64,000 bases of DNA from Burkholderiales bacterium (lineage in GTDB: Bacteria > Pseudomonadota > Gammaproteobacteria > Burkholderiales > SG8-41): the NCBI GenBank assembly GCA_019634975.1, contig JAHCAI010000002.1, positions 406,136 to 470,135 on the forward strand, written 5' to 3'. The notes below the pieces were generated by a model. The model had not been told where the DNA came from and ran no database searches. It saw only the letters and a program-made list of their open reading frames with translations. Positions 55,916 through 64,000 of this stretch are shown in pieces (the stretch's first letter is position 1; the number at the start of each line of letters is the position of its first letter). Position numbers and translations under genes: made by a program.

Positions 55916-56806
55916 CTACTTGATCAGGCCTGCGCTGCGGCCAGCGGTTTCCAGGCTCTTGTAGTTCTCGGGCTTAGTGGCAATGTATTTCGTTGCCCGG
56001 TTCAGGGTCAGGATTTCCTTGCCTTCCGGGTTGTCCATCGACAGCGCGAGCAGCGCCCTGGTGATGCGCTCGCGCAGCGCCGCCGGCATGTCGGCGTGCA
56101 CCGACCAGTTGTAGTTGAAGTACGGCGGCGTGGTGTAGAACACGTCCACTTTCGAGGTGTCGACCTTTTTCTCGTCGACGAACTTGCGCCATACGGTGAT
56201 GTCGAGCGCGGCGGCATCGACGCGGCCGCCGACCACCGAGGCGATGGTCGCATCATGCGCGCCGGAATAGGCGACGCGCTTGAAATCCTTTTCCGGGGTG
56301 ATCCCGGCCTGCAGCAGGAAGCTGCGCGGCATCAGGTGCCCGGAGGTGCTCGACTGCGAACCGAAGCTGACCTGCTTGCCCTTGAGGTCCGCCAGCGACT
56401 TGATGCCGGAGCCGGTCTGGGTGATGAACACCGAGCGGAACTGGGTATCCTCCTCGCGCTGCGCGATCGGCACCACCTTGCCGCCGGAGCGCAGCTGCGC
56501 CTGCACGTGCGTGAAGCCGCCAAACCAGACCAGGTCGACCTGCTTGTTGATCAGGGCTTCGACCGCGGCCGGGTAGTCATTGACCGGAGTGAACTCGACC
56601 TTCATGCCGACCGTGCGCTCGAGATAACGCGTCAGCGGTCCGAACTTGCGGATCTGCTCGGTGGCGGCTTCTTCGGGGATGGTGGTGACCTTGAGCACCT
56701 GCTGCTGGGCCGCTGCGGGTGTTGCGAAGAGGGCGGCGAGGCCGGCGGCGGCGAGGATGTTGCGGAGCAGGGCGTGGAACGGGCGTTTCGACAGCGTGCA
56801 AGACAT
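55916..56806 (-). CDS. PhnD-like periplasmic binding protein, putative selenate/oxyanion transporter
   Basis: 296 residues. Signal peptide with likely cut at TPAAAQQ. TTIPEEAATEQIRKFGPLTRYLE, VEFTPVNDYPAAVEAL, DLVWFGGFTHVQAQL, SFGSQSSTSGHLMPRSFLLQAGI and RVAYSGAHDATIASVVGG are the pattern of PhnD relatives annotated as putative selenate-binding proteins in genomes that use selenium. Phosphonate, phosphite or sulfonate remain possible. No phosphonate lyase genes are nearby; the neighbours are cysB and sulfite reductase, which supports a sulfur/selenium oxyanion (inference). Confidence 0.82.
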   Translation of the reverse strand: MSCTLSKRPFHALLRNILAAAGLAALFATPAAAQQQVLKVTTIPEEAATEQIRKFGPLTRYLERTVGMKVEFTPVNDYPAAVEALINKQVDLVWFGGFTHVQAQLRSGGKVVPIAQREEDTQFRSVFITQTGSGIKSLADLKGKQVSFGSQSSTSGHLMPRSFLLQAGITPEKDFKRVAYSGAHDATIASVVGGRVDAAALDITVWRKFVDEKKVDTSKVDVFYTTPPYFNYNWSVHADMPAALRERITRALLALSMDNPEGKEILTLNRATKYIATKPENYKSLETAGRSAGLIK

Positions 56807-56956
56807 GATTTTTCCTTTTGGGTTAGCGGGAGCTGCGGTTGCCGGAGTTGGACGTGAGGGCCTGACTGGCGTGGAGCTGTGCCGAGTAGCCGACCACGAC
56901 GCGACGCGTGCGGGAGGGGCTCAGATCGATCATGGAGTTGCCTTCATGGGTTGATG

Positions 56957-56985
56957 GAAAAAACGGACGGCGGCATGGCCGCCGT
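56957..56985 (-). terminator. Terminator of the cysB-like gene
   Basis: ACGGCGGC-ATG-GCCGCCGT (56967-56985), followed on the minus strand by TTTTTT. About 65 bases after the cysB stop. Confidence 0.75.
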
Positions 56986-57050
56986 GTGACACGCTACCGC
57001 AGCGTCGCCGCAATTGCAAAACCGGCGCCGCTGCGCCTGTCCCGGACGCC

Positions 57051-57977
57051 TCAGGCCGCGGCTGCGAGCGCGGCACTGACCGCATTGCGGTCCAGCCGCG
57101 ATGAAAACAGCTCGATGAAATCGTAGGTGTAACCACGCAGCCAGGCGTTGCGCCGGAGCGCGATGCGCGTCGTGCTGGGCTCGAACAGGTGGTCGGCGTT
57201 GATCAGCCGCACGCCGTGGTCGCGGGCGGGGTCGAAGGCCATCTTGGCGAGGATGCCGATGCCCATGCCCTGTTCGACGTAGGCCTTGATCACGTCGGCG
57301 GCCACCGCGGTGAGCACGACGTTGGGTTTGATGTTCGCGGCATCGAAGGCGCGCCGGATCGGCGAATTCGGCGTGAACGCGAAGTCGTAGGTGATCAGCG
57401 GGTACTGCGCGATTTTTTCCAGCGTCAGCGGCCCGGCGCCGAGCAGCGGGTGCTTCAGGGGCGTGATCACGCTGCGCGTCCACTGCGCGCAGGGCAGCGT
57501 GACCAGGTCGGTAAACGCTTCCTCCGATTCAGTGGCGATGCCGAGATCGGCCGCGCCCTCGCGCAGCAGTCCGGCGATGTGTTCGGGGCTGCCTTCACGC
57601 AAGGTCAGCCTGACCTGCGGATAGCGCTGGGTGAAACGCGCGACCACCGGCGGCAGCGCATAACGCGCCTGGGTGTGGGTGGTGGCGATGACCAGAGTGC
57701 CGCGGCCGCCGGAATTGAACTCACGGCCAACGGCGCGCAGGTTGTCGGTGTCCTGCAGGATGCGTTCGGCGAGCCCGAGCACGATGCGCCCGGGCTCGGT
57801 GATGCCGGTGATGCGTTTGCCGTGGCGCACGAGGATGGTGACTCCCAGTTCCTCTTCCAGCAGGCGAATCTGCTTGCTGATGCCGGGTTGCGACGTGAAC
57901 AGCGCTTCGGCCGCGACCGATACATTCAGGCCATGGCGGGCGACTTCGCGCAGATAGCGGAGCTGTTGTAAATTCAT
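57051..57977 (-). CDS. cysB: CysB-family LysR-type transcriptional regulator
   Basis: 308 residues. The N-terminal winged helix-turn-helix is LQQLRYLREVARHGLNVSVAAEALFTSQPGISKQIRLLEEELG; the effector domain has TTHTQARYALPPVVARFTQRYP, a CysB signature, and ITYDFAFTPNSPIRRAFD. It controls sulfate assimilation genes in response to N-acetylserine and thiosulfate-type signals. It is divergent from cysI with a very AT-rich shared region of 130 bases. Confidence 0.94.
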   Translation of the reverse strand: MNLQQLRYLREVARHGLNVSVAAEALFTSQPGISKQIRLLEEELGVTILVRHGKRITGITEPGRIVLGLAERILQDTDNLRAVGREFNSGGRGTLVIATTHTQARYALPPVVARFTQRYPQVRLTLREGSPEHIAGLLREGAADLGIATESEEAFTDLVTLPCAQWTRSVITPLKHPLLGAGPLTLEKIAQYPLITYDFAFTPNSPIRRAFDAANIKPNVVLTAVAADVIKAYVEQGMGIGILAKMAFDPARDHGVRLINADHLFEPSTTRIALRRNAWLRGYTYDFIELFSSRLDRNAVSAALAAAA

Positions 57978-58107
57978 ATAAAAATCAAATACTTAAGTTC
58001 TATTTTGGCTTTATATAATAAAAAACGCTAAACATTAAATAACATATTCTTGGACGATATATAAAGTGGTTTCTACCATCAGCGGCGTCAGATTACGGGT
58101 GCTGCAG
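57978..58107. promoter_or_regulatory. AT-rich divergent promoter region cysB / cysI
   Basis: Very AT-rich for this genome (for example ATATAATAAAAAACGC and GGACGATATATAAAG). It should hold the cysI promoter and CysB binding sites; I cannot place individual sites. TCAAATACTT occurs at 57985-57994. Confidence 0.5.
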
Positions 58108-59808
58108 ATGTATCGATACGACGAGGTCGACCAAAGACTGGTGGACGAACGAGTGGCGCAGTTTCGCGACCAGACCCGGCGCCATCTGGCCGGGCAGCTG
58201 TCAGAAGATGATTTTCGCCCGCTGCGGCTGCAAAATGGTCTTTATATTCAACGGTTTGCGCCGATGCTTCGGGTGGCGATCCCGTACGGTCTGCTGTCCT
58301 CGCGGCAGCTGCGAGCACTCGCTTACATTGCGCGCCGCTGGGATCGCGGCACCGGCCATTTCAGCACCCGCCAGAACATCCAGTTCAACTGGCCGAAGCT
58401 GGCCGAGGTGCCGGACATCCTCGCCCACCTCGCCTCGGTGCAGATGCACGCGATCCAGACCAGCGGCAACTGCATCCGCAACACCACGACTGACCACCTC
58501 GCCGGCGTCGCACCGGACGAGATCGTCGATCCGCTGGTCTGGTGCGAACTGGTTCGCCAGTGGTCGACTTTCCATCCGGAGTTCGCTTACCTGCCGCGCA
58601 AGTTCAAGATCGCGGTGTCGGGCGCGGAACAGGACCGCGCGGCGATCCAGGTGCACGACATCGGCCTGCAGGCGCTGCACGGCGAGAACGGCGAAATCGG
58701 TTTTCGCGTGTGGGTCGGCGGCGGACTCGGCCGCACGCCGGTCATCGGCACGGTGATCCGCGAGTTCCTGCCATGGCGGCACATGCTGTCGTACCTCGAA
58801 GCGATCCTGCGCGTCTACAACCGCTACGGGCGCCGCGACAACAAATACAAGGCCCGGATCAAGATCCTGGTGAAGGAGCTGACGCCGGACCTGTTCCGCG
58901 CGCAGGTCGAGGCCGAATGGGCCCATCTGAAGGACGGTCCGGCGACGCTGACCGGAGCCGAGGTTCGCCGCATCGAGGGCCGCTTCACGCGGCCGCAGTA
59001 CCGGAAGCTCGAGCCCCTGCCGCTGCAGTACACGCAGGCGCTGGCGCGCGAGCCCGGCTTTGCGCGCTGGGTCGGCCGCAACGTGCATGCGCACAAGGTT
59101 CCGGGTTATGCAGCGGTTACGCTGTCGCTGAAGAAAACCGGCGTGCCGCCGGGTGACGCGACCGCGGAGCAGATGGACGCGGTGGCCGACCTCGCCGACC
59201 GCTACAGCTTCGGCGAACTGCGCGTGTCGCATGAGCAGAACCTGATCCTGTCCGACGTGCGGCAGTCCGATCTGCATGCGTTGTGGCACGAGGCGAAGGC
59301 GCTTGGCCTGGCAACGCCGAACATCGGCCTGATCTCCAACATTATCAGCTGTCCCGGCGGCGACTTCTGCGCGCTGGCGAACGCGAAGTCGATTCCGGTG
59401 GCGGAGGCGATCCAGCGCCGCTTCGACGACCTCGACTACCAGCACGACATCGGCGAACTCGACCTCAACATCTCCGGCTGCATGAATTCCTGCGGCCACC
59501 ACCATGTCGGCCACATCGGCATCCTCGGCGTCGACAAGCAGGGCGCGGAGTACTACCAGGTGTCGATCGGCGGCGCGCAGGGCAATGAGGCGTCGCTGGG
59601 CAGGGTCATCGGCCCGGCGTTCGCGCAGGACGAGGTTCCGGAGGTCATTGCCAGGCTGGTCGAAACCTATCTTGCGCGCCGCGACAGCGAAGCGGAGCGC
59701 TTCATCGACGTGGTGCGCCGCATCGGCATCGAACCGTTCAGGGAGAACATCTATGGCAACACTCATCAGACACGCGAAGCCCGCGCAGGACAGCTGGCTG
59801 CGGCTTGA
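58108..59808 (+). CDS. cysI: Ferredoxin/NADPH-type sulfite reductase haemoprotein (CysI)
   Basis: 566 residues from ATG 58108. Two sirohaem ferrochelatase-like repeats: HFSTRQNIQFNWPKL and RVSHEQNLILSDV. The [4Fe-4S]-sirohaem Cys ligands are in ISCPGGDFCALA and ISGCMNSCGHHHVGHIG. It reduces sulfite to sulfide. Length and order (followed by DUF934 and SUMT) are the betaproteobacterial assimilatory pattern. The 3' end overlaps the DUF934 gene by 56 bases. Confidence 0.94.
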   Translation: MYRYDEVDQRLVDERVAQFRDQTRRHLAGQLSEDDFRPLRLQNGLYIQRFAPMLRVAIPYGLLSSRQLRALAYIARRWDRGTGHFSTRQNIQFNWPKLAEVPDILAHLASVQMHAIQTSGNCIRNTTTDHLAGVAPDEIVDPLVWCELVRQWSTFHPEFAYLPRKFKIAVSGAEQDRAAIQVHDIGLQALHGENGEIGFRVWVGGGLGRTPVIGTVIREFLPWRHMLSYLEAILRVYNRYGRRDNKYKARIKILVKELTPDLFRAQVEAEWAHLKDGPATLTGAEVRRIEGRFTRPQYRKLEPLPLQYTQALAREPGFARWVGRNVHAHKVPGYAAVTLSLKKTGVPPGDATAEQMDAVADLADRYSFGELRVSHEQNLILSDVRQSDLHALWHEAKALGLATPNIGLISNIISCPGGDFCALANAKSIPVAEAIQRRFDDLDYQHDIGELDLNISGCMNSCGHHHVGHIGILGVDKQGAEYYQVSIGGAQGNEASLGRVIGPAFAQDEVPEVIARLVETYLARRDSEAERFIDVVRRIGIEPFRENIYGNTHQTREARAGQLAAA

Positions 59809-60271
59809 GCCGGCGGCAGAAGGGGCCCCGCCGGCGATCCCGGAGCGAGGCGATCTGCTGGTGCCGCTGAAGCTGTGGCAGTCCTCCGCCGGTGTGCTGC
59901 TGGGGCGTCCTTCGGGACGTATTGGCGTCTGGCTGGCGCCGGACGAGGATCCGGCGCTGATTGCCGACAGCCTCGACGCGCTGGCGCTGGTTGCCGTGTT
60001 TTTCCCGCAGTTCACCGACGGCCGCGGGTATTCGACGGCGCGCCTGCTGCGCGAACGTTACGGCTGGAGGGGCGAGCTGCGCGCCATCGGCGATGTGCAG
60101 CGCGACCAGCTGTTCTACCTGTCGCGCGTCGGCTTCGATGCCTTCGAGCTGAATGACGGCATCGACCTGCAGTCTGCGCTGTCGGCGTTCGCGGATTTCA
60201 GCGAGGCTTACCAGACGTCCGTCGAGCGTCCGCTGCCGTTGTTTTGCCGCCGCAGTACGGAGGCGGCCTGA
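59753..60271 (+). CDS. DUF934 family protein, sulfite-reductase associated
   Basis: 172 residues from ATG 59753, which overlaps the end of cysI. The family pattern VPLKLWQSSAG...GVWLAPDEDPALIADSLDAL, VAVFFPQFTDGRGYSTARLLRERYGWRGELRAIGDV and LFYLSRVGFDAFEL is clear. In Betaproteobacteria the gene always follows cysI; a role in sulfite reduction is assumed but its biochemistry is unknown. Confidence 0.9.
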   Translation: MATLIRHAKPAQDSWLRLEPAAEGAPPAIPERGDLLVPLKLWQSSAGVLLGRPSGRIGVWLAPDEDPALIADSLDALALVAVFFPQFTDGRGYSTARLLRERYGWRGELRAIGDVQRDQLFYLSRVGFDAFELNDGIDLQSALSAFADFSEAYQTSVERPLPLFCRRSTEAA

Positions 60272-60275
60272 AGCC

Positions 60276-61028
60276 ATGAGCGGCAGGGTGTATCTCGTGG
60301 GCGCCGGCCCCGGCGCGCCGGACCTGCTGACGCTGCGCGCGGTCCGCCTGCTGGAAAGCGCCGACATCGTGTTTCATGATGCACTGGTGCATCCCGGCAC
60401 GCTGGCGCTGGCTGCCAGGGCCGAAAAAATCGCGGTGGGCAAACGTTGCGGACGGCATACCACGGCCCAGCGCTTCATCAACAGGCGCCTGATTGACGCC
60501 GCGGGCGTGCATGCGACGGTAGTGCGGCTCAAGGGCGGCGACCCGCTGCTGTTCGGGCGCGCGCAGGAGGAGATCGATGCGCTGGAAGCGGCCGGCATCG
60601 ACTGCGTCGTGGTGCCGGGGATCACTGCGGCGCTGGCTGCAAGCGCAGCGGTCCGCACATCGATGACCCGGCGCGGCCTGTCGCGCAATGTCACTTTCGT
60701 GACGCCGCGCACCGGTGCCGGTGAGGAAGGCCACGACTGGGCGCAGGCGGTGCTGGCGGCTGATACCTCCGCGATCTACATGGGGGTGGGTGAGGCGGTG
60801 GCCATCGCGGCAACGCTGGTCGCGCGCGGCGCCAGTCGCCGGCTGCCGGTGATGATTGTCGAGAACGCCAGCCTGCCGGAACAGCGCTGCCTTGCGATGA
60901 CGCTCGCCGAACTCGGGTCCATGCGCGGAATCAGCGGTCCCGCGATCATCCTCATCGGCGAGGTTTATGCGCAGGGGCAGGCGGCCTCAGCTGCCGGCGG
61001 ATTGCCGGAACGCGCCTGTGCCGCCTAG
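60276..61028 (+). CDS. cobA: Uroporphyrinogen-III C-methyltransferase (SUMT)
   Basis: 250 residues from ATG 60276. GRVYLVGAGPGAPDLLTLRAVRLL, YL...FHDALVHPGTLALA, VVRLKGGDPLLFGRAQEE and VPGITAALAASA are the SAM-binding features. It makes precorrin-2 for sirohaem, the cofactor of CysI encoded two genes upstream. Single-domain, without the CysG oxidase/ferrochelatase part. Confidence 0.94.
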   Translation: MSGRVYLVGAGPGAPDLLTLRAVRLLESADIVFHDALVHPGTLALAARAEKIAVGKRCGRHTTAQRFINRRLIDAAGVHATVVRLKGGDPLLFGRAQEEIDALEAAGIDCVVVPGITAALAASAAVRTSMTRRGLSRNVTFVTPRTGAGEEGHDWAQAVLAADTSAIYMGVGEAVAIAATLVARGASRRLPVMIVENASLPEQRCLAMTLAELGSMRGISGPAIILIGEVYAQGQAASAAGGLPERACAA

Positions 61029-61097
61029 CGACCCTCCCGGAAAACACGCTAAAATTCAGCCTTTTAGCGTGCTCTTCCAGAGGATCAGGCGGGTTCC

Positions 61098-62033
61098 ATG
61101 CAAATCCTGCGCGGCGTTCCGGACGCTGCCTCCTGTCCCGTCGCGCTGACCATCGGCAATTTTGACGGGGTCCATCTCGGCCACCAGGCAATGCTCGCGA
61201 AGCTGCGCGCGGCTGCGGCGGCGCGCGGATTGCCGGCCTGCGTGATGACTTTCGAGCCGCATCCGCGCGAATTCTTCGCCCCGGACCAGGCGCCGGTGCG
61301 GCTGACCTCGATGCGCGAAAAGCTGGAACTGCTGGCCGCGCATGGCGTGGAGCGGACGCTGGTGCTGCGCTTCAATTTCGCGCTGGCGCAGGTGACCGCG
61401 CAGGACTTCATCGAGCGCATCCTGGTGCGCGGCTTGGGCGCACGCTGGCTGCAGGTGGGTGACGATTTCCGTTTCGGCGCGCGCCGCGCCGGCGACCTCC
61501 CGATGCTGCGCGCGCAGGCGGCGCAGCATGGCTACGAGGTCGAGGGCATGGCCACCGTGGAGCTCGATGGTGCGCGGGTGTCGAGCACGGCAGTGCGCGA
61601 TGCGCTGGCGGCGGGCGATGTGGAAAAGGCGGCACGCCTGCTTGGCCGCCCCTACAGCATCAGCGGCCGAGTGACCGGCGGCGACGGCCTGGGCCGCAAG
61701 CTGGGCTTTCCGACGGCAAACGTGCAGATGAAGCACAACCGGCCGCCGTTGACCGGGATTTTCGCGGTGGAGCTGAGGCGCCGTGACGGCCGGCCCCTGC
61801 AGGGCGTGGCGAGCCTCGGCGTACGGCCTACGGTCAAGGCGCAGGGCGCCGCACCGGTGCTGGAGGTTTTCATATTTGATTTCCAGGAGGATATATACGG
61901 AGAGCTGGTGCGGGTCGATTTCCTGCACAAGTTCCGCGACGAAGCGAAGTATGTCGACCTCGAGACCCTGAAGGCGCAGATCGCGCGCGACGTGGCTGAC
62001 ACGCGCGCGTTTTTTGCGAGGCGCGCCGCGTGA
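61098..62033 (+). CDS. ribF: Bifunctional riboflavin kinase / FAD synthetase
   Basis: 311 residues. The FAD synthetase (nucleotidyl transferase) domain has LTIGNFDGVHLGHQAMLAKL and DDFRFGARRAGD; the riboflavin kinase domain has GRVTGGDGLGRKLGFPTANVQ, and VEVFIFDF-like EVFIFDFQEDIYGE near the end. ATG 61098. It precedes ileS by 42 bases, a common bacterial order (ribF-ileS-lspA). Confidence 0.95.
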   Translation: MQILRGVPDAASCPVALTIGNFDGVHLGHQAMLAKLRAAAAARGLPACVMTFEPHPREFFAPDQAPVRLTSMREKLELLAAHGVERTLVLRFNFALAQVTAQDFIERILVRGLGARWLQVGDDFRFGARRAGDLPMLRAQAAQHGYEVEGMATVELDGARVSSTAVRDALAAGDVEKAARLLGRPYSISGRVTGGDGLGRKLGFPTANVQMKHNRPPLTGIFAVELRRRDGRPLQGVASLGVRPTVKAQGAAPVLEVFIFDFQEDIYGELVRVDFLHKFRDEAKYVDLETLKAQIARDVADTRAFFARRAA

Positions 62034-62075
62034 TCCCGCGCCGGGCGCAAGCAATGCTCAACCGAAACAGCTGAC

Positions 62076-64000
62076 ATGGCCGATTACAAGAAAACACTGA
62101 ACTTGCCGGACACACCGTTCCCGATGCGCGGCGACCTGGCAAAACGCGAACCGAAAATGCTGGCCGGATGGCAGGAGCGGAAGTTTTATCAACGCATCCG
62201 CGCTGCAAGCCGTGGCAAAAAGCGTTTTGTGCTGCACGACGGCCCGCCTTATGCCAACGGCGACATCCACATCGGCCACGCCGTCAACAAGATCCTGAAG
62301 GACATCATCGTCAAGTCGAAGACGCTGGACGGTTTCGACGCGCCCTACGTGCCCGGCTGGGATTGCCACGGCATGCCGATCGAGGTGCAGATCGAGAAGC
62401 AGCACGGCAAGCATTTGCCGGCCGCGGAAACGCAGCGCCTCTGCCGCGCTTATGCGGCGGAGCAGGTCGAGCGCCAGAAAAAGGATTTTCAGCGTCTGGG
62501 CGTGCTCGGTGACTGGGACAACCCGTACCTGACGATGGCCTTCCGCAACGAGGCTGACGAGATCCGGGCGTTGGGCAAGTTGCTGGAGCGCGGCTACGTC
62601 TACCGCGGGCTGAAACCGGTGAACTGGTGTTTCGACTGCGGCTCGGCGCTGGCCGAGGCGGAGGTCGAATACGAGGATCGCAAGGACCCGGCGGTCGATG
62701 TCGGTTTCCCGTTTGCGGAGCCGGAGAAAATTGCGAAAGCTTTCGGCCTGAAGTCGCTGCCGGACAAGCCGGGTTTTGTGGTGATCTGGACCACGACGCC
62801 GTGGACGCTGCCGGCGAACCAGGCGCTGAACGCGCATCCCGAATACACCTACAACCTCGTCGAAACGGAAAAAGGGCTGGTGATCCTTGCGGCGGACCTG
62901 CAGGAGGCCTGCCTCGCGCGTTACGGCCTGACCGGAAAAACGCTGGCCAGCTGCAAGGGTGCGGCGCTCGAGCATCTCGCATTCCATCACCCGTTCTACG
63001 ACCGCCTGTCGCCGGTTTATCTCGCCGACTACGTCACGCTTGAAACCGGCACCGGCATGGTCCACGCCGCGCCGGCCTACGGCGTGGAGGACTTCCAGTC
63101 CTGCCGCAAATACGGCATGAAGGATGACCAGATCCTGACGCCGGTGATGGGCGACGGCAAATATGCGTCGACGCTGCCGCTGTTCGGCGGCCAGATGATC
63201 TGGAAGGCCAATCCGCAGATCGTCGCTCACCTGGAAGAGAACGGCGTGTTGTTCGCGCACAAGTCGGATTTGCACAGCTACATGCACTGCTGGCGCCACA
63301 AGACGCCGATCATCCTGCGCGCGACCACCCAGTGGTTCGCCGGCATGGAGGAGGTGCCCGGCTACAACGGCGTCAGGCCGCAGGAGACGCTGCGTGAAAC
63401 CGCGCTGCGCGCGGTCGAAGCGACGCAGTTCTTCCCGTCCTGGGGCAAGGCGCGGCTGCACGCGATGATTGCCAACCGCCCGGACTGGACGCTGTCTCGC
63501 CAGCGCCAGTGGGGCGTGCCGATGCCTTTCTTCGTGCACAGGGAAACCGGCGCGCTGCATCCACGCACGCCCGAATTGCTGGAGCAGGTCGCGCAGCGCG
63601 TCGAGCGTGAGGGCATCGAGGCCTGGCAGGCGCTGGATGCGGCGGAACTGCTCGGCAAGGACGCCGCGCAGTACGAAAAGATCAAGGACACGCTCGATGT
63701 CTGGTTCGACTCCGGCACCACGCATCTGACGGTGCTGCGCGGCTCGCATGCGGCAGAGGGCGCGTTCCCGGCGGATCTCTATCTGGAAGGCTCCGACCAG
63801 CACCGCGGCTGGTTCCATTCCTCTCTGCTGACCGGCTGCATGACCGACGGCCGCGCGCCGTACCGGGCGCTGCTGACCCACGGCTTCGTCGTTGACGGCG
63901 AGGGCAAGAAAATGAGCAAGTCCAAGGGCAATGTCATCGTGCCCCAGCAGGTGATGGACGAGCTCGGCGCCGACATCCTGCGCCTGTGGGTGGCGAGCAC
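62076..64000 (+). CDS. ileS: Isoleucyl-tRNA synthetase, C-terminal part beyond the window
   Basis: 641 codons visible from ATG 62076, open to the last base. HIGH motif in [18 protein letters not shown], the editing domain ([17 protein letters not shown]), [16 protein letters not shown] and the KMSKS motif in [14 protein letters not shown] are present. The anticodon-binding and zinc C-terminal parts are missing because of the window end. No frameshift seen. It charges tRNA-Ile and edits valine. Confidence 0.96.
   Translation, partial: MADYKKTLNLPDTPFPMRGDLAKREPKMLAGWQERKFYQRIRAASRGKKRFVLHDGPPYANGDIHIGHAVNKILKDIIVKSKTLDGFDAPYVPGWDCHGMPIEVQIEKQHGKHLPAAETQRLCRAYAAEQVERQKKDFQRLGVLGDWDNPYLTMAFRNEADEIRALGKLLERGYVYRGLKPVNWCFDCGSALAEAEVEYEDRKDPAVDVGFPFAEPEKIAKAFGLKSLPDKPGFVVIWTTTPWTLPANQALNAHPEYTYNLVETEKGLVILAADLQEACLARYGLTGKTLASCKGAALEHLAFHHPFYDRLSPVYLADYVTLETGTGMVHAAPAYGVEDFQSCRKYGMKDDQILTPVMGDGKYASTLPLFGGQMIWKANPQIVAHLEENGVLFAHKSDLHSYMHCWRHKTPIILRATTQWFAGMEEVPGYNGVRPQETLRETALRAVEATQFFPSWGKARLHAMIANRPDWTLSRQRQWGVPMPFFVHRETGALHPRTPELLEQVAQRVEREGIEAWQALDAAELLGKDAAQYEKIKDTLDVWFDSGTTHLTVLRGSHAAEGAFPADLYLEGSDQHRGWFHSSLLTGCMTDGRAPYRALLTHGFVVDGEGKKMSKSKGNVIVPQQVMDELGADILRLWVAS

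Overview
The window is GC-rich, densely coded chromosomal DNA from a betaproteobacterium. I infer this from Bug-type (TctC) receptors, the DUF3579 gene, a beta-proteobacterial proteasome homologue (BPH), the CysB / CysI / DUF934 / SUMT order, ClpS-ClpA, nudJ-mnmA, and an rpsT gene divergent from murJ. The organism is probably in the Rhodocyclales/Burkholderiales range; I cannot name a genus. No rRNA, tRNA, CRISPR array or complete insertion sequence was seen.

Layout. 1-2778: TctC (truncated by the window edge), TctB and TctA of a tricarboxylate transporter. 2782-8482: yaeQ, a DUF1415 gene, then a selenocysteine block (selA, a nested repeat, selB, a thioredoxin-reductase-like gene). 8866-11131: a second Bug receptor facing an amidase. 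11254-12024: a gene that reads as a selenocysteine-containing glutaredoxin fused to a DinB-like domain. 12149-15767: a GST-like gene, mnmA, nudJ, two small Lys/Glu-rich secreted proteins and rluE. 15811-19120: malate synthase and an unrecognised 458-residue protein. 19409-22543: a cold-shock protein, clpS, clpA. 22680-25587: flavocytochrome c sulfide dehydrogenase (fccA, fccB), a DUF2784 membrane protein and a sulfurtransferase. 25720-35420: a Rieske oxygenase, then a tightly packed minus-strand cluster typical of ArsS radical-SAM (arsenosugar-type) loci. 35607-40609: xseB, ispA, dxs, folE, ribBA. 40610-42300: a small accessory patch of lower GC (HNH-like protein, PemK-like toxin-antitoxin). 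42375-45663: retropepsin-like protease, glutamine amidotransferase, chrA and a rhodanese. 45819-50880: yajQ, BPH, ppnP, argG, argF, argD. 51050-53374: a DUF3579 gene, rpsT, murJ. 53390-56806: a PhnCDE-type ABC transporter resembling putative selenate importers. 57051-61028: cysB and a sulfite-reductase operon. 61098-64000: ribF and ileS (cut by the window end).

The most interesting point is a selenium theme. SelA and SelB are encoded here. About 2.8 kb beyond selA on the same strand, an in-frame TGA at 11980-11982 sits exactly where the first active-site Cys of a glutaredoxin (TQPG-x-SSC) should be. It is followed by a perfect 8-bp hairpin with a GUU loop at the distance expected for a bacterial SECIS. 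An ORF caller starts this gene 36 codons late and loses the redox centre. The transporter at 53-57 kb and the ArsS family (some members of which are selenoproteins) may belong to the same physiology, but those links are inference. selC, selD and formate dehydrogenase are not in the window.

Start codons were chosen by reading frame, family N-termini and visible ribosome-binding sites. All family assignments come from reading motifs by eye, without database searches.
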